Source of the DNA: Candidatus Rokuibacteriota bacterium
GTDB lineage: Bacteria > Methylomirabilota > Methylomirabilia > Rokubacteriales > CSP1-6
Reading direction: 5' to 3'
DNA length: 6,188 nucleotides
Assembly (NCBI GenBank): GCA_016177555.1
Contig: JACOVB010000023.1
Span: 1-6,188 of the forward strand
Shown: piece by piece, positions 5,056 through 6,188 of the stretch
Numbering within the stretch: position 1 is the stretch's first letter
Layout of the letters: each line of letters starts with the position of its first letter
Made by a program: the position numbers and the translations under genes
Notes under the pieces: model-generated
What the model was told of the DNA's origin: nothing
The model's database searches: none
Seen by the model: the letters and a program-made list of their open reading frames with translations, nothing else

Positions 5056-5331
5056 GTGCGGTTCCTGTGGAACGACGCCAAGGCACAGCGCAATCTTCGG
5101 TCGCACGGGGTGGAGTTCTCGGAGGCTCGGACCACCTTCTTCGACCCCCTGGGAATGGAACTGCGTGACGAGGATCACTCTCACGCGGAGGAGCGGATCA
5201 TCCGCATCGGGCGGTCCGACAGAGGGCGCCTCCTGGTGACCGTCTTCACCGAGCGCGGAGACCACATCCGGATCATCTCCTCACGGCGCGCCACTCGGCG
5301 CGAGGTCAAGAGCCATGAAGAAGGAATATGA
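5056..5331 (+). CDS. brnT: BrnT-family toxin (RelE-like ribonuclease) of a type II toxin-antitoxin module
   Basis: A 91-residue BrnT protein. BrnT of Brucella has a RelE-like fold, cleaves RNA and stops growth until bound by BrnA. Family marks are clear: FLWNDAKAQRNLRSHGVEF (residues 3-21; consensus WDxxKAxxNxxKHGVxF), FFDPLGMELRDEDHS (28-42), ERIIRIGRSDRGRLLVTVF (46-64) and the C-terminal IRIISSRRATRRE (71-83). The length is typical and nothing appears truncated, so it is probably functional. The start must be the GTG at 5056: no in-frame ATG, GTG or TTG lies between it and the promoter, and the conserved domain begins at residue 3. No Shine-Dalgarno precedes it, and the predicted transcription start coincides with it. 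The 3' end overlaps brnA by 17 bases, giving the usual toxin-first BrnTA order. Confidence 0.93.
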   Translation: MRFLWNDAKAQRNLRSHGVEFSEARTTFFDPLGMELRDEDHSHAEERIIRIGRSDRGRLLVTVFTERGDHIRIISSRRATRREVKSHEEGI

Positions 5332-5638
5332 TTTCAGTCGAGCGAAACGGGGGACCGTTCGGGATCTTCCACCGATCGAGGATCTGGACCGGCACACCAA
5401 GGTCAGGATCACGATCATGCTGGACAACGACGTGCTGCAATTCTTCAAGGCCAGAGCCGCCAAGCGAGGAGCCGAACCCTATCAGACTCAGGTCAACCGC
5501 GCGCTCCGGGAGTACATGGAGGGGGGCCGGCCTCCGACCAAGGACGACCTCTTGGGGGACGAAGGCTTCGTCTCCCGCCTCGCCGAGCGTGTGGCTGAGT
5601 ACTCCACGCGGAAGACGGTGAGCCGGCGACCGCGCTGA
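5315..5638 (+). CDS. brnA: BrnA-family antitoxin (ribbon-helix-helix DNA-binding)
   Basis: A 107-residue antitoxin partner of BrnT. The N-terminal third (DFSRAKRGTVRDLPP) is the usual linker that contacts the toxin. A ribbon-helix-helix domain follows: strand KVRITIMLD (29-37), helix DVLQFFKARAAKRG (39-52) and helix YQTQVNRALREYM (56-68), with the YQTQ(V/I)N signature typical of BrnA. About 39 residues follow, a charged, probably helical tail (FVSRLAERVAEYS) ending in a basic cluster. It should neutralise BrnT and repress the shared promoter, where a perfect inverted repeat suits its dimeric binding mode. Translation starts at the ATG at 5315, inside brnT, with GAGG nine bases upstream; the 17-base overlap implies coupling. 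Codon use is somewhat less GC-rich than in the flanking genes (TTC, AAA, GAA and ATT codons are frequent), consistent with acquired DNA. Confidence 0.92.
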   Translation: MKKEYDFSRAKRGTVRDLPPIEDLDRHTKVRITIMLDNDVLQFFKARAAKRGAEPYQTQVNRALREYMEGGRPPTKDDLLGDEGFVSRLAERVAEYSTRKTVSRRPR

Positions 5639-5640
5639 GA

Positions 5641-5656
5641 CGCGGGGGCGCCCGCG
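5641..5656 (+). terminator. GC hairpin between convergent brnA and GNAT genes
   Basis: CGCGGG and CCCGCG form six-base arms with a four-base GGCG loop, two bases after the brnA stop and six bases beyond the end of the convergent acetyltransferase gene. It could end transcription from both sides. No T-run follows on either strand, and short GC palindromes are frequent at this composition, so the call is weak. Confidence 0.35.
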
Positions 5657-5662
5657 GACGGC

Positions 5663-6108
5663 TCAGAGGCGCGCCTCCATCCACAGCTCCGCGCGCGGGT
5701 TGCCGTTGTAGTCGGCGATCTCGGTGAAGCCGTGGGCGCGGTAGAGGTGCACCGCCGCCTCGAGCCGCTCGCTGTCCAGCCGCAGCAGGCGGCAGCCGAG
5801 GCCGCGCGCCTCGGCGAGACAGCCGTCCAGGAGGGCCGGCCGAGGCCCCGCCCCTGCTGCTCCAGCCGGATCCACATGCGCTTGAGCTCGCCCACGCCCG
5901 GGGCGAGGAGGCGGACGCCCGCGGTGCCGACCACGGTGCCCGCGGGATCCACCACGAGCGGCATCACGCCGCGCGTGCCGTCGTAGATCTCCTGCCAGCG
6001 GGCGATGTCGCGGTCGAGCCCGTCGCCGTCGAGCGGCTCGCCGAGGAAGTCGAGATAGGCGGCGAGCTCGCGGGCCACGGCATCGTGATCCACCGGGGTC
6101 GCCCTCAC
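5663..6108 (-). pseudogene. GNAT-family N-acetyltransferase interrupted by a one-base frameshift
   Basis: Two minus-strand frames together encode one GNAT enzyme of about 148 residues, which would transfer an acetyl group from acetyl-CoA to an unknown amine. The first frame runs from the GTG at 6108 (MRATPVDHDAVARELAAYLD) through ELKRMWIRLEQQGRGLG. That contains motif A, Gln85-x-x-Gly-x-Gly, the CoA pyrophosphate loop. The second frame continues ALLDGCLAEARGLGCRLLRL, AAVHLYRAHGFTEIADY (motif B, with the usual Tyr and GF) and ends WMEARL. Total length is 446 bases, one short of a multiple of three. Adding one G in the GGCCGGCC run near 5834-5841 (giving Gly-Arg-Ala-Leu-Leu) restores a complete domain. 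Read literally, the first frame runs on to 5488 with a non-homologous tail. The GTG start has AGGAG eight bases upstream (6121-6117). A sequencing or assembly error is as likely as real decay. Confidence 0.8.
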
Positions 6109-6188
6109 GTAGCCCGCTCCTGAGGGCCTCTGTCGACGCTGCCCCTGACCCCCGTCGGCACCCCCGGCCCCGCCCGCGCACTCTCCGC
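6109..6188. other. Upstream flank of the GNAT gene, no gene recognised
   Basis: Eighty very C-rich bases. Apart from the GNAT Shine-Dalgarno at 6117-6121, I see only a minus-strand GGGGTCAGGGGCAGCGTCGAC (about 6133-6153) that looks like intergenic repeat sequence. No promoter or coding frame can be supported. Confidence 0.3.

Noticed and set aside
5281..5463. 60-codon minus-strand frame across the brnT/brnA junction
   Set aside because: It is antisense to two well-supported genes, with no promoter or ribosome site.
5488..5830. C-terminal 113 residues of the first GNAT frame as a real fusion tail
   Set aside because: This stretch is the GNAT second half in the wrong frame followed by antisense brnA; the other frame gives clear GNAT motif B.

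Overview
This is a very GC-rich window, roughly 70% by eye, with GTG and TTG starts, 1- to 4-base gene overlaps and long spurious antisense ORFs. The gene mix is a small F420-type luciferase-like oxidoreductase, a short B12-type methionine synthase, a cytosolic gamma-glutamyltransferase family protein, BrnT/BrnA and a GNAT enzyme. It suggests an uncultured soil or groundwater bacterium; something like Rokubacteria/Methylomirabilota is a guess from gene flavour only. No rRNA, tRNA, CRISPR array or intact insertion sequence was seen.

Left part (1-2125, minus strand). A tight operon reads right to left: an 89-residue lipoprotein, a HAD-family hydrolase (1-base stop/start overlap) and an LLM-class flavin/F420 oxidoreductase (4-base ATGA overlap). 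A strong hairpin follows. The first 40 codons of arfB, with its GGQ motif, then run off the window edge.

Middle (2106-4753). Divergent from the lipoprotein, with only 6 bases between start codons, is a short MetE-family methionine synthase resembling the folate-independent MesD type. It ends in a CTAG shared with the stop codon of a convergent gamma-glutamyltransferase family gene.

Right part (4754-6188). This is an unsettled, accessory-looking stretch. It holds a fused head-plus-tail remnant of an alpha/beta hydrolase, then a complete BrnT/BrnA toxin-antitoxin module, then a GNAT acetyltransferase carrying a single-base frameshift. The brnTA promoter is near-consensus sigma70, with a perfect inverted repeat lying across it.

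The best mechanistic signal is in start-site architecture. At brnT, arfB and the lipoprotein gene a -10-like hexamer sits 6-7 bases before a start codon that lacks a Shine-Dalgarno sequence, as expected for leaderless mRNAs. Genes inside operons or with ordinary leaders (LLM oxidoreductase, GGT, GNAT) do have Shine-Dalgarno sequences. I found no clearly new multi-gene system; the items most worth checking are listed as findings.
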